Source of the DNA: Edaphobacter acidisoli
GTDB lineage: Bacteria > Acidobacteriota > Terriglobia > Terriglobales > Acidobacteriaceae
Assembly (NCBI RefSeq): GCF_014642855.1
Contig: NZ_BMJB01000002.1
Location: 124,001 to 188,000 of the forward strand
Length of the DNA: 64,000 nucleotides
Direction: 5' to 3'
Translations under genes and position numbers: made by a program
Shown here: piece by piece, positions 53,461 through 62,889 of the stretch
Position numbering within the stretch: the first letter of the stretch is position 1
Layout: every line of letters starts with the position of its first letter
The notes under the pieces: generated by a model
The model's input: only the letters and a program-made list of their open reading frames with translations
What the model was told of the DNA's origin: nothing
Databases searched by the model: none

Positions 53461-54575
53461 GTGATCCAGCCGCCGCCGACGACCTCGTCTTCCTGGTAGA
53501 AGACGGCGGACTGGCCCGGGGTGATGGCGCGCTGGGGTTCGTCGAAGATGGCGTGGACGGTTTCGGCGTCGACGCGGGTTAGCGTGGCAGGGGCCGGGGT
53601 GTGGCGGTGGCGGATCTTCGCGGTGACGCGGATGGGCTCGGTGAGCTCCGGGATGGAGATCCAATTGAGGCGGTTGGCGTAGAGGTCGCGGGAGAGCAGC
53701 GCGTCGTCGGGGCCGACCGTGACCTGGTGCGAGTCCGGGTGGATGCTGAGGACGTAGAGCGGGTTGGGCGTTGAGAGGCCGAGGCCCTTGCGCTGGCCGA
53801 CGGTGAATGCCTGGATGCCCTCGTGGTGGCCGACGACCTCGCCGGTGGTGGTGACGAGTTCTCCGGAGGTGTCGGGCATCGGTTCGCCCTGCTCGTCGAG
53901 GTAGGCCTTGAGGAAGAGGTTGTAGTCGCCGCCGGGGATGAAGCAGATCTCCTGTGAGTCGGGCTTCTGGGCGACGGCGAGGCCGGCTTCGGCGGCGAGG
54001 CCGCGGACGACGGGCTTCTGCATCTCGCCGAGCGGGAAGATGGTGCGCGAGAGCTGGTCTTGGGTCAGGCCGAAGAGGAAGTAGGTCTGGTCCTTGGTGT
54101 AGTCGGCTGGGCGGGAGAGGATCCAGCGGCCGCGGGCGGGGTCGTAGTGGTTGCGGGCGTAGTGGCCGGTGGCGATGCGGTCGGCGCCGATCTGGCGGGC
54201 GGTGATGAGGAGCTGGTCGAACTTGAGGTGGTTGTTGCAGAGGGTGCAAGGGATGGGGGTGCGTCCGGCGAGGTACTCGGAGACGAAGGGGCGGACGACG
54301 TCGGCCTCGAAGCGGGCCTGCTGGTTGACGACGTAGTAGGGGATGCCGAGCTTCTCGGCGACGTGGCGGGCGTCGTAGACGTCGTCGATGGAGCAGCAGC
54401 GGCCCTGGACGGACTCGGGCATGCCCTCGTGGCCGGCGAGGCGGCGCTGGTTCCAGAGCTGGAGGGTGAGGCCGACGATCTCGAGGCCCTGGGCGCGGAG
54501 GAGCGCGGCGACGGCGGAGGAGTCGACGCCGCCGGACATGGCGACCGCGATGGTGTTGTTGTGCTCCGTGGGCAT
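53457..54575 (-). CDS. mnmA: tRNA-specific 2-thiouridylase MnmA
   Basis: MnmA thiolates U34 of Lys, Glu and Gln tRNAs. The 372-residue product has the PP-loop [54 protein letters not shown] with the catalytic Cys, [18 protein letters not shown] with the second catalytic Cys, and the C-terminal beta-barrel. Two palindromic sites lie just upstream. Confidence 0.97.
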   Translation of the reverse strand: MPTEHNNTIAVAMSGGVDSSAVAALLRAQGLEIVGLTLQLWNQRRLAGHEGMPESVQGRCCSIDDVYDARHVAEKLGIPYYVVNQQARFEADVVRPFVSEYLAGRTPIPCTLCNNHLKFDQLLITARQIGADRIATGHYARNHYDPARGRWILSRPADYTKDQTYFLFGLTQDQLSRTIFPLGEMQKPVVRGLAAEAGLAVAQKPDSQEICFIPGGDYNLFLKAYLDEQGEPMPDTSGELVTTTGEVVGHHEGIQAFTVGQRKGLGLSTPNPLYVLSIHPDSHQVTVGPDDALLSRDLYANRLNWISIPELTEPIRVTAKIRHRHTPAPATLTRVDAETVHAIFDEPQRAITPGQSAVFYQEDEVVGGGWIT

Positions 54576-54589
54576 CCCCCTACCCCCCT

Positions 54590-54605
54590 ACTTTTTGCGC
54601 AAAGT
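54590..54605. promoter_or_regulatory. palindrome, operator-like site 1 upstream of mnmA
   Basis: ACTTT-TTGCGC-AAAGT, a perfect 5-bp inverted repeat around six bases, 15 bases upstream of the mnmA start. A related palindrome lies 41 bp away. Confidence 0.35.
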
Positions 54606-54630
54606 CTTCAAAATATTAGAGTTAGTGTTG

Positions 54631-54647
54631 GACTTACGCGTAAAGTC
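54631..54647. promoter_or_regulatory. palindrome, operator-like site 2 upstream of mnmA
   Basis: GACTT-ACGCGT-AAAGTC, with ACGCGT itself palindromic. Its core sits where the -35 of a minus-strand TAATAT (54613-54618) would be. The protein that binds, if any, is unknown. Confidence 0.35.
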
Positions 54648-54659
54648 TTGATTTCATGG

Positions 54660-54686
54660 AAAAAGTCCCCGGATGTGCGGGGACTT
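54660..54686 (-). terminator. terminator after the DoxX-like gene
   Basis: On the minus strand AAGTCCCC and GGGGACTT form an 8-bp stem with an eight-base loop, followed by further T residues. It lies about 80 bases downstream of the DoxX-like stop. Confidence 0.6.
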
Positions 54687-54767
54687 GCTCTCTTCTGACT
54701 TTCTATTTCAAGTATAGCAGATGGAGAAAACTAAACCGCCAAGTTTATGTGCTTTCATATGTGTGGT

Positions 54768-55472
54768 TTAGGTGGTCAGGGGGCTTGACAAGTATTTCTG
54801 TGGATTTGATTCTGTGGCGACGCTCAAACCTGGACCATCCACACGAAGGCGCGAGGACATATTCGGTGGAGCGCCTTTGGGAAGAGTGATGAATGCAATC
54901 ACCAGCATCGCCGCGACGATGAGGGCGGGAACGCACCAGGTAATCATGGGTGGTTCTTTGGCTGGCGCTGGTCGTGGAAGACGCCGGGATGCCGGACGCA
55001 GTGTCCAGGAGACGATCGTGAACACGGCGAGAATAAGTGGCCCTATCCATTGGCTGCCGCGGTCGCCCGCCAGCAGGTGGGAGGCGGCTGCTCCGGCGTA
55101 GTTGAAGAAGGCCCCGGCGTATGCCCACTCCTTGAGTCTCGGAAAGCGGGGCGCGAGCAAGGCCAGGGCGCATGGAATTCTTGGCACTCCGATGATGTAC
55201 AGCAGGAAGAGGGGATAGCCGAGGTGGGTCAGGACCACACGAACATACTCGATGCGCAGAAGGTCCCATAGACCACCTGCAGCCATCTCAAACGCCACAA
55301 GAATCGTTGAAAGCCAGTAGACAGTTGCCCGGAGCCACGCTGTGCGTCCCTGCGGAGAGCCATCTTCTTCGTGCCGGGACGTGAGAAGAGCGGCAACTGT
55401 TGCTGCCGCTATGAGGATGATGGTGATTGCAGCGTTCAATGGAGTCCTCCTCTGTCGCCTTGTGAACTTCAT
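54768..55472 (-). CDS. DoxX-like membrane protein
   Basis: A 234-residue protein with five or six helices. The central part GGLWDLLRIEYVRVVLTHLG, YIIGVPRIPCALALLAPRFP and RLKEWAYAGAFFNYAGAAAS follows the DoxX-like (DoxX_2) pattern. DoxX-like proteins may support redox or membrane metabolism; none is well defined. An extended C-terminal region contains one more helix and a polar tail. ATG 55472 starts at MKFTRRQRR; an upstream frame to 55544 is rejected. Confidence 0.75.
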   Translation of the reverse strand: MKFTRRQRRTPLNAAITIILIAAATVAALLTSRHEEDGSPQGRTAWLRATVYWLSTILVAFEMAAGGLWDLLRIEYVRVVLTHLGYPLFLLYIIGVPRIPCALALLAPRFPRLKEWAYAGAFFNYAGAAASHLLAGDRGSQWIGPLILAVFTIVSWTLRPASRRLPRPAPAKEPPMITWCVPALIVAAMLVIAFITLPKGAPPNMSSRLRVDGPGLSVATESNPQKYLSSPLTT

Positions 55473-55549
55473 TTGCTGTTCTGATGACGGATGGAGGAGA
55501 AGGAGTGTGACAGATGGAGGCAGGATAGGACGCCCAAATGGCACCCGAG

Positions 55550-56632
55550 CTACTGTTTTCCTGAGACGCAGACGCTTTCTATCTCTGCGGGTTGAGGGTT
55601 TGTGAAGTAGCGGCGTTGGAAGTAGAGCGCCAGGTTTACCAGGGCAATCATGACGGGCACTTCGACCAGAGGGCCGATGACGGCTGCAAACGCCGCTCCG
55701 TAGTTGATGCCGAAGACTGAGACCGCCACGGCGATGGCCAGCTCGAAGTTGTTTGAGGCGGCGGTGAAGGCAAGGGTGGTGGTCTTCGAGTAGTCAGCGC
55801 CGAGCTTTCTGCCCATGTAGAACGACACAAGGAACATGACGACGAAGTAGACCAGGAGAGGCGCGGCGATCCTGAGGACATCGAACGGCAGGCGGACGAT
55901 GTAGTTGCCCTTGAGGGAGAACATGACGACGATGGTGAAGAGCAGGGCAATCAGCGTCATGGGGGCTACTCGCGGCACGAAGTTGCGGTCATACCATTCG
56001 CGTCCCTTCATGCGAACGAGCAAGGTGCGGGTCAGGAATCCTGCGATGAAGGGGATGCCGAGGTAGATGAAGACGCTTCGGGCAATCTCAGCGATGGAGA
56101 TGCTGACCACGGCTCCGCGCAGGCCGAACCAGCCGGGCAGGACGGTGATGAACACCCATGCGTAGATGGAATAGAAGAGGACCTGAAACACGGAGTTGAA
56201 GGCGACCAGTCCTGCGGCGTATTGGGTGTCGCCCTTTGCAAGCTCGTTCCAGACGATGACCATGGCGATGCAGCGTGCGAGCCCGATCATGATGAGTCCG
56301 GCCATGTACTCGGGGTATCCGCGCAGAAAGAGGATGGCGAGCGCGAACATGAGCAATGGCCCGATCAGCCAGTTCTGAATGAGAGAGAGGCCGAGCACGC
56401 GCTTGTTGCGAAAGACCTCGTGCAGCTCCTCGTAGCGGACCCGCGTGAAGGGCGGATACATCATCAGGATCAGGCCTGCTGCGATTGGAATGGAGGTGGT
56501 GCCGACGCTGAAGCGGCCCAGCAGCGGCACGACTCCGGGAGCAAGCCAGCCAAGCGCAATCCCGGCGGCCATGGCCGCGAAGATCCAGGCGGTGAGGTAG
56601 CGATCGAGAAAGGACAGACGGCCCTTCTTCAC
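55550..56632 (-). CDS. acr3: ACR3-type arsenite efflux permease
   Basis: ACR3/BASS-superfamily carrier that exports arsenite. The 360-residue protein has ten helices, with the conserved Cys motif [16 protein letters not shown] in helix 4 and [20 protein letters not shown] in helix 9. GTG 56632 is the start because GGAG lies about six bases upstream and an ATG at 56752 would overlap arsC and lengthen the N-terminus. It follows arsC on the minus strand, with a 37-base gap. Confidence 0.92.
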   Translation of the reverse strand: MKKGRLSFLDRYLTAWIFAAMAAGIALGWLAPGVVPLLGRFSVGTTSIPIAAGLILMMYPPFTRVRYEELHEVFRNKRVLGLSLIQNWLIGPLLMFALAILFLRGYPEYMAGLIMIGLARCIAMVIVWNELAKGDTQYAAGLVAFNSVFQVLFYSIYAWVFITVLPGWFGLRGAVVSISIAEIARSVFIYLGIPFIAGFLTRTLLVRMKGREWYDRNFVPRVAPMTLIALLFTIVVMFSLKGNYIVRLPFDVLRIAAPLLVYFVVMFLVSFYMGRKLGADYSKTTTLAFTAASNNFELAIAVAVSVFGINYGAAFAAVIGPLVEVPVMIALVNLALYFQRRYFTNPQPAEIESVCVSGKQ

Positions 56633-56669
56633 GTTGATCTCCGTGTCTACAGTCGTGTTGTGACGGTGG

Positions 56670-57170
56670 CTACGACCGGCCAATCTGGTCGAGTTCGCGT
56701 TGGATGGCCATGCTTTCGAGCGTTGCCAGAGGAAGCGAGAGGAAGAGGCCAATTCTCCGGTCGAGGACGGAGAAGGCGTCGCTGAAGGCGCGGGCGATCT
56801 CCTCCGGAGTCCCTTTGACGGCGGCGGGATCGGGAATACCCCAGTGCGCGGTCATGGGCTGGCCGGGCCAGTAAGGACATTGCTCGTTTGCTGCGTTATC
56901 GCAGACGGTAAAGACGAAATCGAGCCTGGGGGCATTTGGGGCGGCGAACTCGTCCCAGGATTTGCTGCGGAGACCTGTAGTCGGCAGGCCTGCGGACTCG
57001 ATCTGCTGGAGAGCTTCGGGGCGCGGCTGTCCGGAGGGATGGCTGCCGGCGCTGTAGGCGGTGAATTTGCCCCTGCCTTTGTGGTTGAGGATGGCTTCCG
57101 CCATGATGGAGCGGGCGGAGTTGCCGGTGCAGAGGAAGAGGACGTTGTAGTGGGTTTGCGGGCTGGTCAT
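56670..57170 (-). CDS. arsC: arsenate reductase (thioredoxin-coupled, LMW-phosphatase fold)
   Basis: Reduces arsenate to arsenite, which ACR3 exports. The P-loop CTGNSARS carries the nucleophilic Cys near residue 14, and [19 protein letters not shown] the two further Cys of the triple-cysteine relay. [16 protein letters not shown] follows. The 166-residue length suits the Trx-linked class. It is first in the arsC-acr3 operon behind a TTGACA-N17-TACATT promoter. Confidence 0.93.
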   Translation of the reverse strand: MTSPQTHYNVLFLCTGNSARSIMAEAILNHKGRGKFTAYSAGSHPSGQPRPEALQQIESAGLPTTGLRSKSWDEFAAPNAPRLDFVFTVCDNAANEQCPYWPGQPMTAHWGIPDPAAVKGTPEEIARAFSDAFSVLDRRIGLFLSLPLATLESMAIQRELDQIGRS

Positions 57171-57244
57171 GCAGCTACGACTCCTCGACGATGGGCTCAG
57201 TGGGTTTGGTGTTCATGCCTGCGCTTTTCATATTCGCTAAGGCA

Positions 57245-57273
57245 AATGTATGGATGCGGAACATATCTGTCAA
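57245..57273 (-). promoter_or_regulatory. sigma70 promoter of arsC-acr3
   Basis: On the minus strand TTGACA (57268-57273), 17 bases, TACATT (57245-57250). It overlaps the divergent arsR promoter region. Confidence 0.6.
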
Positions 57274-57279
57274 GGCGTA

Positions 57280-57285
57280 TATAAT
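57280..57285 (+). promoter_or_regulatory. -10 element upstream of arsR
   Basis: A perfect TATAAT whose predicted start of transcription falls on or next to the ATG at 57292. If used, the arsR message would be leaderless. No good -35 is seen. Confidence 0.4.
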
Positions 57286-57291
57286 GCCGTC

Positions 57292-57687
57292 ATGGCTGGT
57301 GGCGGGAAAACATTGAATTTGTCGCAACTGCTGGCTGCGTTGGCCGACCCTACGCGGCTGAGGCTGCTGAACCTGATGCGCGGGCGCGAGGTCTGCGTGT
57401 GCTACTTCGTGGAGATTCTGGGGCAGGGGCAGCCGAAGATATCGCGGCATCTGGCTTATCTGCGCAGGGCGGGGCTGGTGCGGGCTCGGCGTGAGGGGAA
57501 GTGGATGCACTACAGCATGGAGCGGCCGGATGATGCGGCAGCTCGGCCGGTATTGGATGCTGTGCTGGGTTCGCTGGCCGAGGACAGGAAGATGCAGGCG
57601 GATCTGAAGCGGCTGGAACGGGCTTGTTGCAAGCCGGAGATGTTTGTGACGCTTGAGGGTGCTCCTCTGCCGGCGCGGGTGGAGTGA
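57292..57687 (+). CDS. arsR: ArsR-family metalloregulator
   Basis: Winged-helix repressor that leaves DNA on binding arsenite. The core is LLAALADPTRLRLLNLMRGR, then EVCVCYFVEIL, whose CVC is the metal-binding motif, and QPKISRHLAYLRRAGLVRARREGKW as the recognition helices and wing. A further CC near the C-terminus (RACCKPE) may add a ligand. ATG 57292 is chosen because of its -10 element; 57250 is possible. It diverges from arsC-acr3, which it most likely controls. Confidence 0.92.
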   Translation: MAGGGKTLNLSQLLAALADPTRLRLLNLMRGREVCVCYFVEILGQGQPKISRHLAYLRRAGLVRARREGKWMHYSMERPDDAAARPVLDAVLGSLAEDRKMQADLKRLERACCKPEMFVTLEGAPLPARVE

Positions 57688-57726
57688 TAGAGAGCAAGAG
57701 CAACGAGCAAACGGCGGCTTGATGGC

Positions 57727-59301
57727 TTATTTGGCGGAGCCTTCGTTTTGCGGGTCGGTGGGGAGGGTGTAGAGGGTGGGACGTTGACGGTGTTCGGGTG
57801 CCTGGTCGCCTTGAGTATTGTCTTCGGAGGAGCTGGTTGTGGTTGGGGTGGATGGCGGCTGCGGTTGCGATGATGCGGCGGTGGGCTGCTGCGATGATGC
57901 GGCAGTGGATGGCGTCTGGCTGGGTTGTGCTGGTTTGGCTGGGGTGGGTTGTGCTGGTTGTTCGGGGGTGGATGCGGCGGCTGTCTGTGGGGCGGCGGTG
58001 AGGTGGACGGGCAGGTCGGTTGGCTTGGGTGCGGCGGCCTGGTCGAGTTTGAGGTCGGATTGCTCTTTGCGGTTCAGCGCGGGGAGCTTGTAGATTTCGA
58101 GCGCGTTGTTGCGGATGATGCCGAAGCTGAGGCCGTCGGATGAGATCGCGTAGTTTTCGCCGGTGACTTCGACGGGGGAGCAGTCGAGCTTGAGGATCTG
58201 CTTGCCGCTCTCGGCCTGGTAGACGACGACGGTCTCGGAGCTGACCTGGGCTGGGACGAGCTCCTCGGTCTGGTCGGCGAGCGGGGTGGTGGTGAGGATG
58301 CGGCCGAAGGCGAAGCGTCCGCTGGCGGCGGAGAAGACGAAGTGAGGGGCGAGGTAGTCGCCGAAGACACCCTGCTGCCACATCTGGTTGCCGCGCATGT
58401 CGAAGCCGCCGAGGATTTGTGGAGTGGGCGTGTTGTGGCAGGCGAAGGCGACGAACTCGCTGCTGCTGACGAAGACGGGAATGGGTTTGCAGGTGGAGTC
58501 GAAGGCGGCCAGCTCCCAGGTCTGGCCGGAGAAGGTGTCGAAGTTGAAGGCCCAGTGCTGGTGGCCCTGGTCGAGGACTTCGAGGTAGCCTGCGCCGGTG
58601 AGGATGAAGTTGCCGAATTTGTTGGTGCGGCCTGCTCCGGCGTAGAGGGCGTGGACTTCGGCGGTGGGGGTGTCGGGGATGGCGATGCGGTAGAAGTTGA
58701 CCTGGACGGGGTCGGGGTCGGGCGCGGCGAGCGGGTCGGCTGGGGTGGTTGTGCGCGCTTTGGTCTCGATGGTGAGGACGTCGGATTCGGGTGTCAGGAG
58801 GATGGCGCCGATCTGGCGATCGAGGACGCGGACGAAGGGGGTCTGGTGGAAGGCGTCGCCGGCGGCGAGGTTGGTGAGCGGCGCGAGGGTGGTGAGGGTG
58901 TCGCGGATACGCAGGAGGAAGTGGCCGTGGCCGAGGTTCCAGAGATACTGGCCGCGGTCGTGGAGGCGCCACTCGGTGCGGGCGAGGACGCGGCCTGCGG
59001 GGAGCTCGAGGAGGATGGCGCGGACGTTGCGGTCCTGGTCGTCGGGCGGGTCGCCGGGGATGCGCTTGAGGAGGGTGTGGACTTCGAAGGTGAGGAGCAG
59101 GTGCTGGGGGTCGACGAAGTTGAGCGTCAGCATGGAGCTGCCGGCGAGCATGAACTCCTGCGTGGGCGGCTGGAAGTTGAGGGTGTCGAGCGGAATGGAG
59201 ATGTCGGGCTGCGGGCCGCGCAGGGCGGCGAAGGCCGTGGCGGTCAGGGCCAGGACGAGCGCGAGGAAGACCCGGCGGACGAGTTGGACGGGAACCGGCA
59301 T
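57727..59301 (-). CDS. large secreted protein of unknown function
   Basis: A 524-residue protein with a signal peptide (MPVPVQLVRRVFLALVLALTATAFA), a beta-rich central region with repeated short strand-like blocks (about 40-400) that could form a beta-propeller, and a Pro/Thr/Ser/Gln-rich, low-complexity C-terminal tail (about 430-510). No enzyme motif is recognised. It diverges from the M13 peptidase gene. Confidence 0.6.
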   Translation of the reverse strand: MPVPVQLVRRVFLALVLALTATAFAALRGPQPDISIPLDTLNFQPPTQEFMLAGSSMLTLNFVDPQHLLLTFEVHTLLKRIPGDPPDDQDRNVRAILLELPAGRVLARTEWRLHDRGQYLWNLGHGHFLLRIRDTLTTLAPLTNLAAGDAFHQTPFVRVLDRQIGAILLTPESDVLTIETKARTTTPADPLAAPDPDPVQVNFYRIAIPDTPTAEVHALYAGAGRTNKFGNFILTGAGYLEVLDQGHQHWAFNFDTFSGQTWELAAFDSTCKPIPVFVSSSEFVAFACHNTPTPQILGGFDMRGNQMWQQGVFGDYLAPHFVFSAASGRFAFGRILTTTPLADQTEELVPAQVSSETVVVYQAESGKQILKLDCSPVEVTGENYAISSDGLSFGIIRNNALEIYKLPALNRKEQSDLKLDQAAAPKPTDLPVHLTAAPQTAAASTPEQPAQPTPAKPAQPSQTPSTAASSQQPTAASSQPQPPSTPTTTSSSEDNTQGDQAPEHRQRPTLYTLPTDPQNEGSAK

Positions 59302-59513
59302 GAGGGTGGGCGCGTATCTGCCTGTGACTATTCTGCTATATAGACGAGTGGTGTGTTTGGACGGTCTCTCTGAATTGAGGGAGAACGGGTATCTTCTTTT
59401 CAGCGGATGACATGCAGGACGACAGGAGCAACGGCAGACAGGGGCGGACGGGGTGTGTTAGTTTCCGGTTGGCTGATGATTATGGAGGCAGGATGTTTAT
59501 GAAGGAGAGTTGC

Positions 59514-61598
59514 ATGATGGGACGATTGGGGAGGGTTCAGGTGGCTGGCGTTTTGGCGCTGGCTTTGGCAGGTGCTGGAAGCGTGGCTTTGGCGCAGCAG
59601 ACGAAGACGGACCAGAGCACGCCGGAGAAGAAGTATCTGCCGATTCCGGGGTTCGATAAGACTTCGATCGACGCGAGCGCGAATCCTTGTGATGACTTCT
59701 ACAAGTTTGCGTGCGGGAAGTTTGCGGCGAACCATCCGATCCCGGCCGACCAGCCGGAGGTGGACCAGTTCTATGCGCTGTTCAATGTGAATACGCAGGA
59801 GCTGAATGGGATTTTGAAGAAGGCCGAAGAGGGTGGCTCGGAGCGGTCGGCTGATGAACAGAAGATTGGCGACTACTACAAGGCTTGCATGAACACGGAC
59901 GCGATTGAGGCCAAGGGGATGGAGCCGGTTGAGCCGCTGCTGAAGGAGATTGACGGCGTGACGGACCGGGCACAGTTGCCGGCGCTGATCGGCAAGCTGC
60001 AGCGGATGGGCGTGGATGTGTTCTTTGGCTATGGCGAGCAGCAGGACCTGAAGGATGCGACGAAGCAGATTGCGTTTGTGCAGCAGGCGGGGTTGGGGCT
60101 GCCGGAGAAGGACTACTACCTGCGGACAGGCGCGAAGGACATTCAACTGCGCAAGGATTATGTGACGCACGTGACGAAGATGCTGGAGCTGAGCGGCATT
60201 GATGCCGACACGGCGCAGAAGGATGCGGACGCGATGATGACGCTGGAGACGAACCTGGCGAATGCTTCGATGGGTGTGGTGGAGATGCGTGACCCGGAGA
60301 AGACGTACCACATGCAGACGATCTCGACGTTTGAGGGAAATCTGCCGGGGATTAATTTTGGGGAGTATCAGGAGGCGTTGCATTCGCCGCATGTATCGGA
60401 GCTGAACAACTCGACACCGGATTTCTTTCCTGCGATGGTGAAGCAGATCGAGACGACCGACCTGGCGACGCTGAAGGCTTATATGCGGTATCACGTGCTG
60501 ACGGCGTTTGCGGGACGGTTGCCGAAGAAGTTTGATCAGGAGAACTTCGACTTCTATGGGCGCAAGCTGTATGGGCAGCCGGAGCAGGCTCCGCGATGGA
60601 AGCGGTGCTCGAACTCGGTGAACGCCGCGCTGGGCGAGGCGTTGGGCAAGGTTTATGTCGATGAATACTTCCCGCCGACGAGCAAGGAAAAGACGCTGCA
60701 GATGGTGCATGATATCGAGGCGGCGATGGACCGCGATATCGACTCGCTGGAGTGGATGTCGGAGCCGACGAAGGTGCGGGCGAAAGAGAAGCTGCACATG
60801 GTGGCGGATAAGATCGGGTATCCGGACAAGTGGCGCGATTATTCGAAGCTGGAGGTGAAGGCGGATGATGCGCTGGGGAACTCCGAGCGGGCGAATGCGT
60901 TTGAGAATGATCGCGAGCTGAACAAGATTGGCAAGCCGGTGGACCGTGGGGAGTGGCAGATGTCTCCGCCGACGGTGAATGCGTACTACGATCCGAGCAT
61001 GAACGATATCAACTTCCCGGCGGGGATTCTGCAGCCTGCGTTCTATGACAAGACGCAGGACGATGCGGTGAACTATGGACACATCGGCGCCATCATTGGG
61101 CATGAGCTGACGCATGGCTTCGATGACGAAGGGCGCAAGTTTGATGGGCATGGGAACCTGGACAACTGGTGGACTCCGGATGATCTGAAGAAGTTTGAAG
61201 CGAAGACGGATTGCCTGGTGAATGAGTATGGCGGCTTCACCGCTGTGGACGATGTGAAGGTAAATGGCAAGCTGACGCTGGGCGAGAACACTGCCGATAA
61301 CGGCGGCCTAGTGCTGGCCTTTATGGCGTACATGGAGCGCGCGAAGAAGGAAGGTGTCGACCTGACGGCGAAGACGGATGGTTACACGCCGGCGCAGCAG
61401 TTCTATATTGCGTATGCGCAGAACTGGTGCGAGAACTCGCGTCCGGAGATGGTGCGCGAACAGGTGCTGACTGATCCGCACTCGCCAGACCACTTCAGGG
61501 CGAATGGCGCAATTGTGAATCAGCCGGGGTTTGCGGCGGCGTTTGGATGCAAGGTGGGTACGCCGATGGTCCCGGTGAATAGCTGCCGAGTGTGGTAG
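59514..61598 (+). CDS. M13-family zinc metallopeptidase
   Basis: Neprilysin-family peptidase of 694 residues, exported by an N-terminal hydrophobic segment (VQVAGVLALALAGAGSVALA). NPCDDFYKFACGKF begins the mature domain. The zinc site is IIGHELTHGFDDEGR (HExxH at about residue 530) with the third ligand in LGENTADNGG (Glu about 591, Asp about 595). The chain ends CRVW, as in the family. ATG 59514 has AAGGAG six bases upstream; upstream in-frame ATGs are worse. It likely degrades extracellular peptides. Confidence 0.95.
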   Translation: MMGRLGRVQVAGVLALALAGAGSVALAQQTKTDQSTPEKKYLPIPGFDKTSIDASANPCDDFYKFACGKFAANHPIPADQPEVDQFYALFNVNTQELNGILKKAEEGGSERSADEQKIGDYYKACMNTDAIEAKGMEPVEPLLKEIDGVTDRAQLPALIGKLQRMGVDVFFGYGEQQDLKDATKQIAFVQQAGLGLPEKDYYLRTGAKDIQLRKDYVTHVTKMLELSGIDADTAQKDADAMMTLETNLANASMGVVEMRDPEKTYHMQTISTFEGNLPGINFGEYQEALHSPHVSELNNSTPDFFPAMVKQIETTDLATLKAYMRYHVLTAFAGRLPKKFDQENFDFYGRKLYGQPEQAPRWKRCSNSVNAALGEALGKVYVDEYFPPTSKEKTLQMVHDIEAAMDRDIDSLEWMSEPTKVRAKEKLHMVADKIGYPDKWRDYSKLEVKADDALGNSERANAFENDRELNKIGKPVDRGEWQMSPPTVNAYYDPSMNDINFPAGILQPAFYDKTQDDAVNYGHIGAIIGHELTHGFDDEGRKFDGHGNLDNWWTPDDLKKFEAKTDCLVNEYGGFTAVDDVKVNGKLTLGENTADNGGLVLAFMAYMERAKKEGVDLTAKTDGYTPAQQFYIAYAQNWCENSRPEMVREQVLTDPHSPDHFRANGAIVNQPGFAAAFGCKVGTPMVPVNSCRVW

Positions 61599-61620
61599 TT
61601 GCTGATTGATTGGTTGTTTG

Positions 61621-61657
61621 GCGGGAGAGGGCTTAGGCTGCTCTCCCGCTTTGCTTT
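61621..61657 (+). terminator. Rho-independent terminator after the M13 peptidase
   Basis: GCGGGAGAG (61621-61629) and CTCTCCCGC (61641-61649) form a 9-bp stem around 11 bases, followed by TTTGCTTT. Confidence 0.85.
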
Positions 61658-61693
61658 GGGGCGATTTTCGCATAGGGTAGAGAGGCCAAAGAC

Positions 61694-61755
61694 AAAATAC
61701 AGGGGTCTCTCCGCTCCGCCACGCGATAAAGCCGCGTGACTCCGGTCGAGATGAC
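61694..61755. repeat. dispersed palindromic repeat fragment
   Basis: AAATACAGGGGTCTCTCCGC and GGTCGAGATGACGTGG, with inner GCGATAAAGCCGCG, look like a member of a short intergenic repeat group. The related elements at 62816-62844 and 62890-62918 share the GGGTnnTTCGC...GATGAC pattern. No gene lies between 61599 and 61864. Confidence 0.45.
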
Positions 61756-61864
61756 GTGGTTTATGGGATCGCTGTCTGGTTGAGTTGAGGAGATTGTCTG
61801 CTCGATACCTGTGCAGGATATGCCATAAGGTGGATGATTCGCCCGGTTGTGCGAGAGTGGAGAG

Positions 61865-62776
61865 ATGGTGCTGTTGCGGCGAGGGCGGGCGATGGGGTTT
61901 GCGGCTTGTGCTGCGGCGAGCTCGCTTTGGGGGTGCGGATTTTTCTTTGGCAAGATTGCTCTGCGCGAGATGGGCGTGGGGCACATGGTGTTGTACCGCT
62001 TTCTGTTTGCGGTGGTGGCGCTGTTGCCGTTGCTGGCTACGCATAAGCCGGGGCTGAATCGGCGCGAGTGGGGTGTGCTGGCGATTGCGGCGTTTCTAGG
62101 GATTCCATTGCAGTTTCTGTTGCAGTTCTATGGGCTGTCGCTGACGACGGTGAGCCATGCGTCGCTGATGGTGGGTACGATGCCGGTGATTCTGGCTGTA
62201 GGCGCGGCTGCGTATGCGCATGAACGGATGGATGGGGTGGGCTGGGTTGCGCTGGTGGTTTCGACCTGTGGCGCGGGGTTGATTGCGCTTGGCAAGCATG
62301 GCAACTCGGGCTCGTCGATGGGCGGCGATCTGCTGGTGGTGTTGTCGCTGGGGGTGGCGTTGTTTTGGATTCTGCTGAATAAGCAGTTGATGGAGCGGCA
62401 CTCGGCGGCGGTGGTGACGGCGTATGGGATTCTGCTGGGGACGCTGATGCTGGTGGTGTGGGTGGTGCTGAAGGATGGGCTGCCGCCGGTGCATGGGATT
62501 TCGTTGAAGGCTTGGCTGGCGCTGGCGGCGAGTGGGTTTTTGTGCACGTCGACGACGACGCTGCTTTGGAACTGGGGGCTGACGCAGGTTCCTGCTTCGC
62601 AGGCGGGAGTGCTGTTGAATATGGAGCCGCTGATTGGGAGTCTGCTGGGCGTGTTTGTGCTGGGTGAGCGGCTGGGGCCGACGGCGTGGGTTGGCGGGGC
62701 ACTGATTCTAGGAGCGGCGGTGACGCTGACGACGCGGTCGAAGACGAGAGTGCGTGAGCAGATGCCGGTGACGTAG
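61865..62776 (+). CDS. EamA/DMT-family transporter
   Basis: A 303-residue drug/metabolite-transporter-superfamily protein with ten helices and two EamA repeats, each about 130-140 residues (SSLWGCGFFFGKIALREMG in the first, MEPLIGSLLGVFVLGERL in the second). ATG 61865 is used; 61892 has an upstream GAGGG and is also possible, and a TTG at 61847 is an outer option. Substrate unknown. Confidence 0.85.
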   Translation: MVLLRRGRAMGFAACAAASSLWGCGFFFGKIALREMGVGHMVLYRFLFAVVALLPLLATHKPGLNRREWGVLAIAAFLGIPLQFLLQFYGLSLTTVSHASLMVGTMPVILAVGAAAYAHERMDGVGWVALVVSTCGAGLIALGKHGNSGSSMGGDLLVVLSLGVALFWILLNKQLMERHSAAVVTAYGILLGTLMLVVWVVLKDGLPPVHGISLKAWLALAASGFLCTSTTTLLWNWGLTQVPASQAGVLLNMEPLIGSLLGVFVLGERLGPTAWVGGALILGAAVTLTTRSKTRVREQMPVT

Positions 62777-62815
62777 TTGCTGGTTGTGCAAACAGCAAAG
62801 GCAAAAGCAAATACT

Positions 62816-62844
62816 GGGGTTCTTCGCTGCGCTCAGAATGACAA
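62816..62844. repeat. short dispersed repeat element
   Basis: GGGGTTCTTCGCTGCGCTCA followed by GAATGACAA, resembling the element at 62890-62918. Both lie between convergent genes and may act as boundaries. Confidence 0.45.
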
Positions 62845-62889
62845 ACAACAGCAACGACAACAGCAACAGCAACAGCAACGACAACAGCA
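62844..62889. repeat. hexanucleotide microsatellite
   Basis: Seven or so units of CAACAG/CAACGA fill the space between the two short repeats. Likely variable in length between strains. Confidence 0.75.

Noticed and set aside
52936-54249. Long minus-strand frame rich in Arg/Pro across mnmA
   Set aside because: It is the other frame of mnmA; the Arg/Pro repeats are typical of shifted GC-rich codons.
57350-58972. 540-codon minus-strand frame
   Set aside because: Wrong frame of the secreted protein gene and of antisense arsR; Arg/His/Pro-rich with no motifs.
58342-59343. Plus-strand frame opposite the secreted protein
   Set aside because: Antisense with Gly/Val/Glu bias, no ribosome binding site.
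59400-61151. 583-codon minus-strand frame opposite the M13 peptidase
   Set aside because: Leu/Arg/His-rich antisense shadow of a peptidase with intact catalytic motifs.
62844-62889. CRISPR-like short repeats
   Set aside because: Units of six bases without spacers: a microsatellite.
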